Positions 13,278-20,889 of a stretch of DNA of 32,804 bases are shown here, in pieces. The translations under genes were made by a program, and so were the position numbers. The notes beneath the pieces are model-generated. The model worked only from the letters and a program-made list of their open reading frames with translations, was not told the origin of the DNA and did not search any database. The stretch spans positions 1 through 32,804 of the forward strand of contig CALXXK010000004.1 of assembly GCA_944392675.1 (NCBI GenBank), written 5' to 3'. Source of the stretch: an uncultured Clostridia bacterium (GTDB taxonomy: Bacteria; Bacillota; Clostridia; TANB77; CAG-508). Each line of letters opens with the position of its first letter. Position 1 is the first letter of the stretch.

Positions 13278-13472
13278 ATGGGATTATCATTTAGAAAGAA
13301 AAGTTCTAAAAATTACATTCAATTTACAACTCGTTTTGAGGAAGATATTATGCAGGATTTAAGAAGTTTACACCAAAGAACAGGATTATCAATTAATGAA
13401 ATTATTAATCGCTGTATTAGGTACGCATTAGAAAATTCAACTATTGAGGGAGATTCGGGGAAGAAAAATTAA
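13278..13472 (+). CDS. Ribbon-helix-helix regulator (only plus-strand gene of the element seen here)
   Basis: 64 residues, starting MGLSFRKKSSKNYIQFTTRF. The second of two adjacent ATGs (13275 and 13278) is preferred because AGGAGG is then 8 bases away. KNYIQFTTRFEEDIMQDLRSLHQRTGLSINEIINRCIRYALEN fits the RHH fold: a short beta strand (IQFTTRF) and two helices with a GLSINEIINR turn. The tail is Lys-rich. It is likely a dimeric repressor of itself and of the divergent membrane gene. Its 3' end overlaps the 3' end of the relaxase gene by 32 bases, tail to tail, so antisense effects are possible. Confidence 0.8.
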   Translation: MGLSFRKKSSKNYIQFTTRFEEDIMQDLRSLHQRTGLSINEIINRCIRYALENSTIEGDSGKKN

Positions 13473-15135
13473 TGTTTTCTTCCTTATGTTTTTGCGTATT
13501 TTCTTTCTTTAAGTCCGCAACCAGTCTATCAAGCTGTTCACCAGACAAATATGTATCTTTGACTAACTTACCATCATCACCTTTTACATAAATATCATAT
13601 TTCTTATCATTAATAAGGAATAATGTGTTATATCCATATTTATGATTAAATGTTGATAGTTTTTTATCTATGAAAACAAAAGTATTTCTTGAATATGGTA
13701 ATTCAATACACCATCTATCCTTAGTACTATTTTTGTAATCAATCCTGTTATTACCAACTTTTATATTATGAATAAACAAGTCTGATTTTAGTAATTCCTT
13801 TTCTTTCATCAAATCAAGCCTAAAAAGTTTTTGTTGTAAATCATAAACTTCACTTCTTAAACTGTTGATTTGTTTTCTAATTCCACTTGATTCAATAATT
13901 ATTTGCTTTGCTTCATCTATAGATGTAATTCCAAGCTCATCTCTTATTTTTTCATAATATTTCATTTCTTCAGGAATAGTATATGAAGAATCAAGACTTT
14001 TATAATACTCAACATATTTATATTCTTTTGTAAGAAAAATAAACTCTTGAGCCTTTTCAATTCTTTCAAGCAAAGATTTATTTTGTTTTTCTATTTTCTT
14101 TATTTCTTTATTTGCTTCATATATCTGTTCATTATATCCCTCAATTTTATTTTGTAAGTCATCAAAACTATTTATATTTTCAGCTTGAAGCACATCCAAA
14201 AGAGCCTGTATTTTACTTGACTGAGACATTGTTTTCTGTATAGCATCTTGAAATTTTGGATAACCGCTGTTTTTTGCAGAAAAACCAGTGGTAACAAGTA
14301 AACAAGCCTGAATTTCTCTATATGTTCTAACATATCTTTTATTAAATTCTGTTTCTTCATATTCTTTTGAAGCATTTTTTAACAAAGGTGATTTTCCTTC
14401 AAAATATAATCTAAGATTTTCTTCTGAATATTCTTCACCGATAGTTTTAAGCCTAACATACCTTTCTTTTCCTTGTAGCTTTATTGCTATATATTTTCCA
14501 AATTTTACATCATAACCCAATTCAAAAAGTTTTATAATAAACTCATCTAAAGATTTACACTTAAACTTTAATTCTTTCATTTGCAAAGCGATTGTATCTC
14601 TCCAAGTTTTATGTTTATAATAACGATAGATTTCACTTTTATTATTACTACTTTTGAATTTAAAAGTAGTTTTGGGCAATATATAACAGCCATATTCAGA
14701 AGAAATCTCATCACTTTTATTTCTGGCGGCATATAGCCCTTCTTTATCATCATTCCTTTTATCATTGAGTTTTCTTCCAGAAAGATTAACAGAGTTAATA
14801 GCAATATGGTTATGAATATGTCCTCTGTCAATATGCGTAGTTACAACACATTGAAAATTTGGATACAATTCTTCACACATTCTGATTCCTATTTCGTGTG
14901 CCTGTTCAGGTGTAATGTTATCCATTGGTGCAAATGATTGTATGAGATGATATGCAGTTCTTTTTCCTCTGTTATGATATTTCTGCCGTGTAGCATTAAA
15001 TTGTGTAACAGCTAATTGTGCATTACAATTAATTCCTGTTACTAACAGTCCATCATCTGTTTTATCATCATTCATAATATAATCTATTAAATCTGAGACA
15101 TTCCCATAATGTGCTTTTCTTTTAACATATGGCAT
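13441..15135 (-). CDS. MOBP-type relaxase (conjugative nickase)
   Basis: 564 residues from an ATG with AAGGAG upstream; an earlier ATG at 15144 touches that site. The N-terminal ~200 residues are the relaxase domain: DLIDYIMND with a candidate catalytic Tyr near Y19, AYHLIQSFAP, and the metal-binding HIDRGHIHNH (H101, H106, H108, H110). A long coiled coil (~325-455) follows, then a C-terminal region of unknown role (VGNNRIDYKNSTKDRW...). The enzyme nicks oriT and pilots the strand into the recipient. It is the last gene of an operon with MobC-like and accessory genes. Confidence 0.93.
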   Translation of the reverse strand: MPYVKRKAHYGNVSDLIDYIMNDDKTDDGLLVTGINCNAQLAVTQFNATRQKYHNRGKRTAYHLIQSFAPMDNITPEQAHEIGIRMCEELYPNFQCVVTTHIDRGHIHNHIAINSVNLSGRKLNDKRNDDKEGLYAARNKSDEISSEYGCYILPKTTFKFKSSNNKSEIYRYYKHKTWRDTIALQMKELKFKCKSLDEFIIKLFELGYDVKFGKYIAIKLQGKERYVRLKTIGEEYSEENLRLYFEGKSPLLKNASKEYEETEFNKRYVRTYREIQACLLVTTGFSAKNSGYPKFQDAIQKTMSQSSKIQALLDVLQAENINSFDDLQNKIEGYNEQIYEANKEIKKIEKQNKSLLERIEKAQEFIFLTKEYKYVEYYKSLDSSYTIPEEMKYYEKIRDELGITSIDEAKQIIIESSGIRKQINSLRSEVYDLQQKLFRLDLMKEKELLKSDLFIHNIKVGNNRIDYKNSTKDRWCIELPYSRNTFVFIDKKLSTFNHKYGYNTLFLINDKKYDIYVKGDDGKLVKDTYLSGEQLDRLVADLKKENTQKHKEENINFSSPNLPQ

Positions 15136-15269
15136 AAATATCACTCCTTTAATACGTCTGAGTGCTTCTTAACGGCTTATTTAAGTATTTTTTTATTTTA
15201 TTATATAAAATTACCTTTTTTCAGCAAAATCTTCCTATGTGGCTTCTGACAAGCTATTACTTAATTTGT

Positions 15270-15512
15270 TCAACTTTCTTTTTTCTCTTCTTCTGGCATT
15301 AATTTCATCCTTATGTAAAGCATAATATTCTTTTCTTTATCTGTTAAAGGAACTGCATAGACAAATCTATACACAGAATTAAGCCCCCATAAAGATGCTG
15401 GTAATGGTCTTTTAGGTAGTCTTGGCAATGTAGAACAACGCTCATATAATGGACAGTCTTTTTGTGTACCGTAAAAATAATACTGTTTGAATTTACAAAC
15501 TATTCTTTCCAT
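15270..15512 (-). CDS. Small Cys-containing ICE protein between mobC-like and relaxase genes
   Basis: 80 residues, MERIVCKFKQYYFYGTQKDC..., with Cys at 6, 20 and 26 and a Pro/Leu-rich middle (TLPRLPKRPLPASLWG). The family is not recognised. It lies four bases after the MobC-like gene, whose end carries the only plausible ribosome site (GAGGTG, rather distant). An accessory role in the relaxosome is only inference from position. Confidence 0.6.
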   Translation of the reverse strand: MERIVCKFKQYYFYGTQKDCPLYERCSTLPRLPKRPLPASLWGLNSVYRFVYAVPLTDKEKNIMLYIRMKLMPEEEKKES

Positions 15513-15516
15513 AATC

Positions 15517-15981
15517 TTATTTCTTCACCTCATTAAGTACTTTTTTTGCTGTTTTGTTTAGTTCTTGCAATTTTTTATTATATAATTTCTTTTTAGATTC
15601 TTTTTCAATTACCTCAACATTTATGTTATCGTTTACAGATTTTTTTAAAGATTTTGTTTGAGAATAAACTCTGTAAAGAGCTTGTTGGATAATTTCTTTT
15701 TCTTCAGCAGAAGTTGTAGTGTCCCATTTTAAGATTCTACGCACTTCTTTTGTAAATTTTTTTATTTCATCAATATACTGCTGAAACAGATTATTTACTG
15801 ATTCAGTATAATCAATATTAATTTGAATAACACTTTCATAAATTGCACAATCTCTGATATAATCAGATAAATATCTGTAATTATATGCCTGTGCCTTTGC
15901 TTCAAGTAATTTTCGTTCTTCCTCAGTAAACATTATTGTATACATTTTTTGCCTGTCATTTTTTAATTCTCGATTTTTCAT
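15517..15981 (-). CDS. MobC-like relaxosome accessory protein
   Basis: 154 residues from the ATG at 15981, placed six bases after AGGTG; GTG at 15990 and ATG at 15984 are alternatives. The N-terminus MYTIMFTEEERKLLEAKAQA...YLSDYIRDCAI is an RHH-type DNA-binding segment as in MobC proteins. The middle, NLFQQYIDEIKKFTKEVRRI, is the second common MobC segment, and the C-terminal third is a basic coiled coil. MobC proteins bind oriT and help the relaxase open the strands. The position two genes before the relaxase and beside the hairpin cluster fits. The start overlaps the upstream gene. Confidence 0.78.
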   Translation of the reverse strand: MKNRELKNDRQKMYTIMFTEEERKLLEAKAQAYNYRYLSDYIRDCAIYESVIQINIDYTESVNNLFQQYIDEIKKFTKEVRRILKWDTTTSAEEKEIIQQALYRVYSQTKSLKKSVNDNINVEVIEKESKKKLYNKKLQELNKTAKKVLNEVKK

Positions 15982-16546
15982 CATATTCACCTACTAACTT
16001 TTTTAATCTACAATAATTTTTTTCTAAATATTCTATATATCGTTTTTGAAAATAGAGCTTGCAAATTTTATTTGCCGCATCTTTTTCAATATACTTTTGT
16101 GAATTGTAATAATAATATTTATTTCTTAATTCTGGTGGCAAATCAGATAATATTTTCTGAATATCTCTTTTCTTTCTATGCACAATATATGCAAATGTTT
16201 TTATCGTAACATCTTTATAAAATAAATTTCTTAATTTGTAGTGGATATGATTTTCTTTGCAAAACAAAATCATATCTTCTATTTTTTTCTCAAAGAAAAC
16301 AATATCATTCTTTTTAAAAGAATCGTTAGAATTAAAATATACTTTTTCAAGCCATTCAATTCCTGATTCTGAAATCCGAGGAGAGCGATATTGATAATCT
16401 ATCCAATGAAGGTGTGAATGATATTTCTGTAACATACACATTCCTTTATACACATCATTGTAATAAACATCATCCCCACTTTTAATATTTATGCCTTTTT
16501 GTCTTAAAAGTTCAACAGATTCTATAATCGTATAAAACTTAAACAA
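15956..16546 (-). CDS. Hypothetical protein, first gene of relaxase operon
   Basis: 196 residues from a TTG start six bases after GAAGGTG; the GTG at 16555 lies inside that site. The N-terminal ~90 residues read like a winged helix (IIESVELLRQKGI..., then SPRISESGIEWLEKVYF). The C-terminal half is basic and Tyr-rich. The gene overlaps the MobC-like gene by 26 bases. It directly follows the hairpin cluster proposed as oriT, so a DNA-binding relaxosome or autoregulatory role is plausible but not shown. Confidence 0.6.
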   Translation of the reverse strand: MFKFYTIIESVELLRQKGINIKSGDDVYYNDVYKGMCMLQKYHSHLHWIDYQYRSPRISESGIEWLEKVYFNSNDSFKKNDIVFFEKKIEDMILFCKENHIHYKLRNLFYKDVTIKTFAYIVHRKKRDIQKILSDLPPELRNKYYYYNSQKYIEKDAANKICKLYFQKRYIEYLEKNYCRLKKLVGEYDEKSRIKK

Positions 16547-16570
16547 AAGAATCACCTTCTTTATTATTAA

Positions 16571-16712
16571 CTAAATATGGCTTTAGCCATATATGGAACG
16601 GTAAAACCGTTCCCGATAGGGATGCAAAACTTGGTAAATCCCTATCGCAAGCAGGGTGTTGTTATATAACAACACCAGAACTTGTTAGGGGAAATCCCCT
16701 AAAACCCGATAG
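16571..16712. other. Hairpin cluster, candidate oriT
   Basis: Five inverted repeats stand almost end to end: ATATGGC/GCCATAT (16575-16592), GGAACGGT/ACCGTTCC (16595-16613), CGATAGGGAT/ATCCCTATCG (16614-16647), a 22-bp perfect palindrome (16655-16676) and TTAGGGGA/TCCCCTAA (16685-16702). Between the third and fourth the minus strand reads CACCCTGC, close to the YATCCTG-Y nick core of RP4-type MOBP systems; a nick would fall between 16652 and 16651. The region is non-coding and directly upstream of the relaxase operon. This is the usual architecture of an origin of transfer. Confidence 0.7.
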
Positions 16713-16750
16713 CTCTGCGAGGCAAATTTATAAATATAAGTAAACAAAAA

Positions 16751-16789
16751 TAGAGAGAAAAGAACACACTAATATCCTAATTCTCTCTA
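16751..16789 (-). terminator. Leader hairpin/terminator, module C
   Basis: TAGAGAGAA and TTCTCTCTA arms at the ends of a 39-base stretch, followed on the minus strand by TTTTTGTTTA. It lies six bases after a -10, so it would form at the very start of the relaxase-operon transcript. It can also end topB transcripts. Confidence 0.7.
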
Positions 16790-16795
16790 TTTATT

Positions 16796-16823
16796 ATTAT
16801 AAATTTTTGTAAGTAAATGTCAA
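16796..16823 (-). promoter_or_regulatory. Promoter of relaxase operon, module C
   Basis: TTGACA (16823-16818), 16-base spacer and TATAAT (16801-16796) on the minus strand, placed between the topB stop and the hairpin. The transcript would run through the hairpin cluster into the genes from 16546 on. Confidence 0.75.
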
Positions 16824-16833
16824 GATATTTTAA

Positions 16834-18936
16834 TTAATTAAAAATAAAATTAATCTTTCCATCCTTTCCAAGTACTAATTTTGCTGAAAACTCAGAACCT
16901 TTTTTGCTTATAAATCCCTTCATCTTTTTTGTAGGTTTACCGATATTATTAAGCAACTGTTCAGCAACAGACTTTGTAATCTTTTTACCACTGATTTGTT
17001 TCCATATAGTAAACTTACATCCGTCTTTATATCCGCTACACCCAAATGCTTTTGAGTTTTCATAAACAGGTTTTCCACAAATAGGGCAATATCCAATTAC
17101 TTCTTTTGTGTTTTTAACTTCGTTACTTATATCAACATTGCTTGAAATAATTTCTTTAACTTCTGTTTCTGCATCAGAAACGATTTCTTTAATAGTTTTG
17201 TTTCCTTTATAAATTTGTTTCAAGTTCTGTGATAATAGTGCAGTTTTTTCAGACCATAAATTGATATTTAATTTCATTAATATATGAATAAAAGAAATTC
17301 CTTTTTCGGTAATAATTAATGAGTTCTTCTTTGAGGTAATATACCCTATTTTTTTGCATTTTTCTATTGTAGAAGAACGAGTTGCAGGTGTTCCGATTTC
17401 AACACCATTTAAAATGTTTTTGTAATCTTCATCTGTATTTTCTTTATCATTCAACTCATTCTTAAAAGGATTTTCAAAGAATTTATTTAATTCCTGTTCA
17501 GTTACATTTTCCTTTGGTTTAGTTTCTTTTTCCTCAATTTTATTATTAGGTTTTAATGTTTCTCCGATAATAAAATTAGGGATTTCTTTATCTTTAATAT
17601 CATTCTCATAATGTAAATAGCCTTCCTCAATAACAGTTTGTCCTGTTAGTGTTGCATCATATCCGCAATAATCAAATTTAACATTAACAGAATTAACAAC
17701 ACATTTATCAGCACAAAAATTAGCCAAGCATCTATTAAGAATTACTGTATATAATAGTTCTTCATCTTTATCCATATTATCACAATTAACAGGTATGTCA
17801 TTTGTTATAGTAATTGCACTATGGCTTTCAACTTTAGAAGAATCAAACAATGTTTTCTTGGCTTCAAGGTGAGCATTGTTAAAATCATATTTATTAAGAA
17901 AAATACTATTGGTATTCCTAATTTTATTAATAAGATTTATGATTTTATCTTCTTCGTTATCAGCAAGATATTCTGTATTAGTACGTGGATATGTAACATA
18001 TCTTTTTTCATAAAGATTCTGTGTTACTTTTAATGTTTTATCCAAAGACCATTTATGTTTACTATTCATATAGTTTTGCAATGTAGCAAGTGAAAATAAT
18101 CTTTTTGGTCTTTTTGTTACATCTTTTCTTTTTATATCAGTAACACTTATCAGCGATTGATTAAGCTGATTAAGTAAATTCTGAGCATCTTTATATTCGT
18201 TGTTTTTGAATTTCATATCTTTAAAATCTAAAGATATTTTTGTACCATCTTTAATGATTTCACAATTAATTTTCAAATATTTTTCTGGTACAAAGTCTTT
18301 TATTTCCTTATATCTGTCATACAGGAATTTAACTGTTGGTATTATAACTCTACCAGCATTTAATGTTGTACCACTTTTTATTGAAATGTACCTTGTAAGA
18401 TATATTCCATATATCCAATCTACATAAGTACGAGCAAGACCTTCATTATATAAATTCTTTGTATCATCAATATTTCTTTGATGATTTAGCTCATATTTAA
18501 TTGTCTGTGCAGTCTGGTCTTCTAACCAAATTCTTGTGATAGGCTTTTTGATTTTTAACTGTCCGAAAATACTATAAATTACGATATTTATAAGTACCTC
18601 CCCTTCCCTATCACTATCTCCTGCATTTACTATTGATGATATGGAATTATCACCAATTAGTTTTTTAATCAATTTATAACGGTCTCTGATTCCTTTATCA
18701 TCCTTCACTTTAAATTTGAATTTTTCTGGAAAATAATTGAGGTCAGATAGTTCCCATTTATTATTTTCTTTGTGCAGATATTCATTCAAATCCCACAATG
18801 TAAGCAAATGACCGAAAACAGAAATCACAACAAATTTATCATTTTCATAATAATCTCCGTTCCGTTTCATTCCACCAATTGCACCAACAATCTTTTGTGC
18901 CAAACTTGGTTTTTCTGCAATAATTAACTGTTTCAT
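16834..18936 (-). CDS. topB: DNA topoisomerase III
   Basis: 700 residues, type IA topoisomerase. The Toprim domain opens MKQLIIAEKPSLAQKIVGAI and has NAGDSDREGE near 105. The active-site Tyr is in RYVTYPRTNTEYL (about 320). GVEIGTPATRSSTIEKC is typical of TopB. The C-terminus has a zinc ribbon (CPICGKPVYENSKAFGC...C) and a final repeat-like domain. It relaxes and decatenates DNA and is common in Tn1549-like and other large conjugative elements. It has its own promoter and leader hairpin (18963-19030). It is a complete gene with AAAGGA upstream. Confidence 0.96.
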   Translation of the reverse strand: MKQLIIAEKPSLAQKIVGAIGGMKRNGDYYENDKFVVISVFGHLLTLWDLNEYLHKENNKWELSDLNYFPEKFKFKVKDDKGIRDRYKLIKKLIGDNSISSIVNAGDSDREGEVLINIVIYSIFGQLKIKKPITRIWLEDQTAQTIKYELNHQRNIDDTKNLYNEGLARTYVDWIYGIYLTRYISIKSGTTLNAGRVIIPTVKFLYDRYKEIKDFVPEKYLKINCEIIKDGTKISLDFKDMKFKNNEYKDAQNLLNQLNQSLISVTDIKRKDVTKRPKRLFSLATLQNYMNSKHKWSLDKTLKVTQNLYEKRYVTYPRTNTEYLADNEEDKIINLINKIRNTNSIFLNKYDFNNAHLEAKKTLFDSSKVESHSAITITNDIPVNCDNMDKDEELLYTVILNRCLANFCADKCVVNSVNVKFDYCGYDATLTGQTVIEEGYLHYENDIKDKEIPNFIIGETLKPNNKIEEKETKPKENVTEQELNKFFENPFKNELNDKENTDEDYKNILNGVEIGTPATRSSTIEKCKKIGYITSKKNSLIITEKGISFIHILMKLNINLWSEKTALLSQNLKQIYKGNKTIKEIVSDAETEVKEIISSNVDISNEVKNTKEVIGYCPICGKPVYENSKAFGCSGYKDGCKFTIWKQISGKKITKSVAEQLLNNIGKPTKKMKGFISKKGSEFSAKLVLGKDGKINFIFN

Positions 18937-18962
18937 ACTACATAATCCTTTCTTAAAAAAAA

Positions 18963-18995
18963 TAAAGAGAAAAAGATTAATTCCTTTTCTCTCTA
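18963..18995 (-). terminator. Leader hairpin/terminator, module B
   Basis: TAGAGAGAAAAGG pairs with CTTTTTCTCTTTA, then eight T on the minus strand. It begins six bases after the -10 of module B and ends just before the topB ribosome site; it also follows the toxin gene's stop. Confidence 0.75.
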
Positions 18996-19001
18996 AAATC
19001 T

Positions 19002-19030
19002 ATTATAATTTTTTTCTTACACAATATCAA
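19002..19030 (-). promoter_or_regulatory. Promoter of topB, module B
   Basis: TTGATA (19030-19025), 17-base spacer, TATAAT (19007-19002) on the minus strand. Confidence 0.7.
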
Positions 19031-19045
19031 GATGATTTTTTAATA

Positions 19046-19930
19046 TTACATATTATCCGTTGGATTTTTTATTTCTTTATCTTGATGATTATCTTTACTT
19101 ATTTCATCTTTTAAGATGCTGTCATCAAGTGGTGAAATATCAATTATGCCATTACTATATTGCAATGTACCATCTGTATCAAAAATATTTTCTTCAAGAA
19201 AATACTCCGTAACTTCATAATATGAAGTAAATAATCCTTTTTCTTTTGAAACAAATCCTTGTAATTTATTGAACTCATTTACAACTGTTTCATAATCGTC
19301 AAACTGTCTCAAATACAAAAAGTTAGAAGAATTTTCTTCTGTAATAGAACATCCCTGTTTTATATTATCAATATCAGAAGAAGAGAATACCATTGATGAG
19401 CAAACTATATCATATCTTGTAACCAAATTAACTTCATCAATTTGATTTTCGTTTTCTTTTTTCAGTTCATCAAGAAGTTTTTCAGAAATTTTATCCACAT
19501 CAGGAAATATTAAATTAATTCCTCTTTCTTTTAACCTGAATACATTATTAATACTATTAATTATTTTTGCTTGAGTTGATTTAGCAACAGATTGTATTTT
19601 ACCTTTAACGGTATCAATATGGTCTATATATTTTTCAGTAACAGGAAACATATTTTGAATTAAAAATGCTGTCTCCCTATTTCTATATTTGCCAATAATA
19701 ATGGTATCACACACACCATTTTTCTTAATTTTTTGTTGCATAATTTTATTATATTTATCAACTTTACTACTCATTGGTATAAACCATAATAAATTACTGT
19801 CATCTTTTTTTATACACAAATAATTTGGTCTTGTAGCATTACCTTCGTGATTTTTCATTAATTTATTATCCTGAGCAAATTCAAAAAATTCATTTTTTAT
19901 ATGATATACATATCCAGTTTCTAATTTCAT
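19046..19930 (-). CDS. Probable type III toxin (ToxN/AbiQ/CptN-like) with C-terminal extension
   Basis: 294 residues. Residues 1-~150 resemble the endoribonuclease toxins of type III systems: an opening YVYHIKNEFFEF, TRPNYLCI, then WFIPMSSK (S54, S55, K56), matching the PLTSPK block that carries functional residues in ToxN, and GKYRNRETAFLIQNMFPVTEKYI. ToxN proteins are ~170 residues; the remaining ~140 residues here are an acidic extension of unknown role. The upstream non-coding region has a promoter, two RNA repeats and a terminator-like hairpin, the classic type III layout. AAGGAG precedes the ATG. Such systems block phage growth or stabilise mobile DNA. Confidence 0.72.
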   Translation of the reverse strand: MKLETGYVYHIKNEFFEFAQDNKLMKNHEGNATRPNYLCIKKDDSNLLWFIPMSSKVDKYNKIMQQKIKKNGVCDTIIIGKYRNRETAFLIQNMFPVTEKYIDHIDTVKGKIQSVAKSTQAKIINSINNVFRLKERGINLIFPDVDKISEKLLDELKKENENQIDEVNLVTRYDIVCSSMVFSSSDIDNIKQGCSITEENSSNFLYLRQFDDYETVVNEFNKLQGFVSKEKGLFTSYYEVTEYFLEENIFDTDGTLQYSNGIIDISPLDDSILKDEISKDNHQDKEIKNPTDNM

Positions 19931-19948
19931 ATATTTCTCCTTACAAAG

Positions 19949-19977
19949 AAATTACCTCCCTTTTGAGGAGGTAATTT
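19949..19977 (-). terminator. Leaky terminator between antitoxin repeats and toxin gene
   Basis: AAATTACCTCC and GGAGGTAATTT make 11 perfect pairs around a 7-base loop, then CTTTG on the minus strand. Its place between the repeats and the toxin ribosome site is where type III systems carry a terminator that limits toxin mRNA. Confidence 0.7.
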
Positions 19978-19990
19978 GCATTTACAAAAT

Positions 19991-20090
19991 GGTATAATTT
20001 ATTACTCGCACCAACCATAAGCGAGAACATTTGACGAAGTGATATAATTTATTACTCGCACCAATCACAAGCGAGAACATTTTCATTACA
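19991..20090 (-). repeat. Two tandem 50-bp repeats
   Basis: Units 19991-20040 and 20041-20090. The shared core contains tataatttattactcgcac and aagcgagaacattt. Differences: A/G at the second base, C/T and T/C in the hairpin loop; the last ~7 bases diverge. Confidence 0.9.
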
Positions 20091-20098
20091 GTACTGTA
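20087..20098. promoter_or_regulatory. 12-bp palindrome at start of antitoxin RNA
   Basis: TACAGTACTGTA, perfect, about ten bases downstream of the predicted transcript start. It could be an operator or a short 5' structure. Confidence 0.35.
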
Positions 20099-20114
20099 CT
20101 TATTTAGTATATTC

Positions 20115-20143
20115 ATTATACCATTTTTTATTACATTATTCAA
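20115..20143 (-). promoter_or_regulatory. Promoter of the toxin-antitoxin unit
   Basis: TTGAAT (20143-20138), 17-base spacer and perfect TATAAT (20120-20115) on the minus strand. Confidence 0.8.
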
Positions 20144-20153
20144 GTGTTTTTGA

Positions 20154-20345
20154 TTAATTATTAATTATTTTATTATAATTTATAATGCCACTTGAATAGT
20201 CATTATATTTCTTTAAAATTTTATTATCTCCTATATTCCCAACAACCTCAAAGCCAACAATATTATTACCTTGATTAACAGATTTAAAAGCAAGATTTAT
20301 ATTGTCTTTTATGGTTTCACATATAGTATTATAATTAAGTTCCAT
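20154..20345 (-). CDS. Hypothetical small protein
   Basis: 63 residues, MELNYNTICETIKDNINLAF..., from the ATG at 20345 which has GGAGG well placed (a longer frame to 20363 does not). Asn/Lys/Ile-rich, with a possible beta hairpin (NNIVGFEVVGNIGDNKIL). It is the last gene of the long operon, just before the toxin-antitoxin promoter. No family is recognised. Confidence 0.55.
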   Translation of the reverse strand: MELNYNTICETIKDNINLAFKSVNQGNNIVGFEVVGNIGDNKILKKYNDYSSGIINYNKIINN

Positions 20346-20535
20346 TGATTTTTCCTCCTGCAAACATTAAAACATAAAGAAATGCTTTTGTCAACAAGCC
20401 ACAGAAGGCTTAATTTTGAGTTTTTAAGAATAGTCCATATAGTTTATTGCCTTGCTATTAAATATCTTTAATTTTTGGTGATAAACTGTTCTCATCGACA
20501 ATACTGTTTTTCTTTTATATTTTACTTTTCATTAT
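20346..20535. other. Gene-free spacer
   Basis: No gene is seen on either strand. On the minus strand TTGACA with TTTAAT 17 bases on ends just before the 20345 ribosome site; it is a possible weak promoter but would leave almost no leader. Confidence 0.3.
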
Positions 20536-20870
20536 CTACAACAATTTTTTTGATGCAAAGTTAAGTCCTATTTTTTTATAGTTTAAATAAATTTCCAGAG
20601 TGTTTAAAAGATTTATCCTATAATCTTTTGTTTTTATTGCGGTCATCATATCGTGATACTCTTCATTAGTAATAACATTACAATCACAAAGACAATTTAG
20701 ATAGCCCTTAGTAAGGAAAAACCATAAGAATGATAACCACCCTCATCAGCACGCAAATAATTTTCACTCAAATTATTAAATAAAAAGTAAACATTTTCAT
20801 AATTTAATTTTTTTATAATTTTGCCGATATGCTTGAAGTAATTATCTTTAAAGTCATCAGATTCACACAT
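20536..20870 (-). pseudogene. Frameshifted hypothetical ICE gene
   Basis: The ATG at 20870 (AAGGA upstream) encodes MCESDDFKDNYFKHIGKIIK... up to GGYHSYGFSLLRAI and stops at 20697. The -1 frame continues without a break as GYLNCLCDCNVITNEEYHDM to SKKLL, ending at 20536. The two parts together (~110 residues) read as one helical protein with a shared composition, so a small indel near 20700-20715 has broken the gene. Family unknown. It lies between two intact operon genes. Confidence 0.65.
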
Positions 20871-20889
20871 ATTTTATTCCTTTTTTTAA

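Larger units (their letters stand above)
19949..20108 (-). ncRNA. Candidate type III antitoxin RNA with two tandem repeats
   Basis: Two repeats, 20090-20041 and 20040-19991 on the minus strand, have a 50-base period. About 43 bases are shared with only three substitutions. Each repeat holds a hairpin CTCGC-11 bases-GCGAG; two of the differences fall in the loop and none in the stem. The RNA would start near 20108 from the promoter at 20115-20143 and end at the hairpin 19949-19977. In type III systems the toxin cuts such a repeat RNA into units that fold as pseudoknots and inhibit it. Few, long repeats recall the CptI branch. Confidence 0.7.

Noticed and set aside
16571..16712. Riboswitch or T-box leader for the relaxase operon
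   Set aside because: The arms are short, separate and perfect, with no recognisable aptamer or T-box sequence; an oriT fits position and style better, although the region would be transcribed.
19991..20090. CRISPR array
   Set aside because: Only two repeats, 50-base period with ~7-base gaps, no cas genes; the context fits an antitoxin RNA.
19991..20090. Two similar short peptides (MFSLVIGASNKLYHFV and MFSLMVGASNKLYHFV) encoded by the repeats
   Set aside because: Several differences are synonymous, which is tempting, but neither ATG has a ribosome site, the 50-base period breaks frame between copies, and the RNA stem is conserved. An RNA role is the simpler reading.
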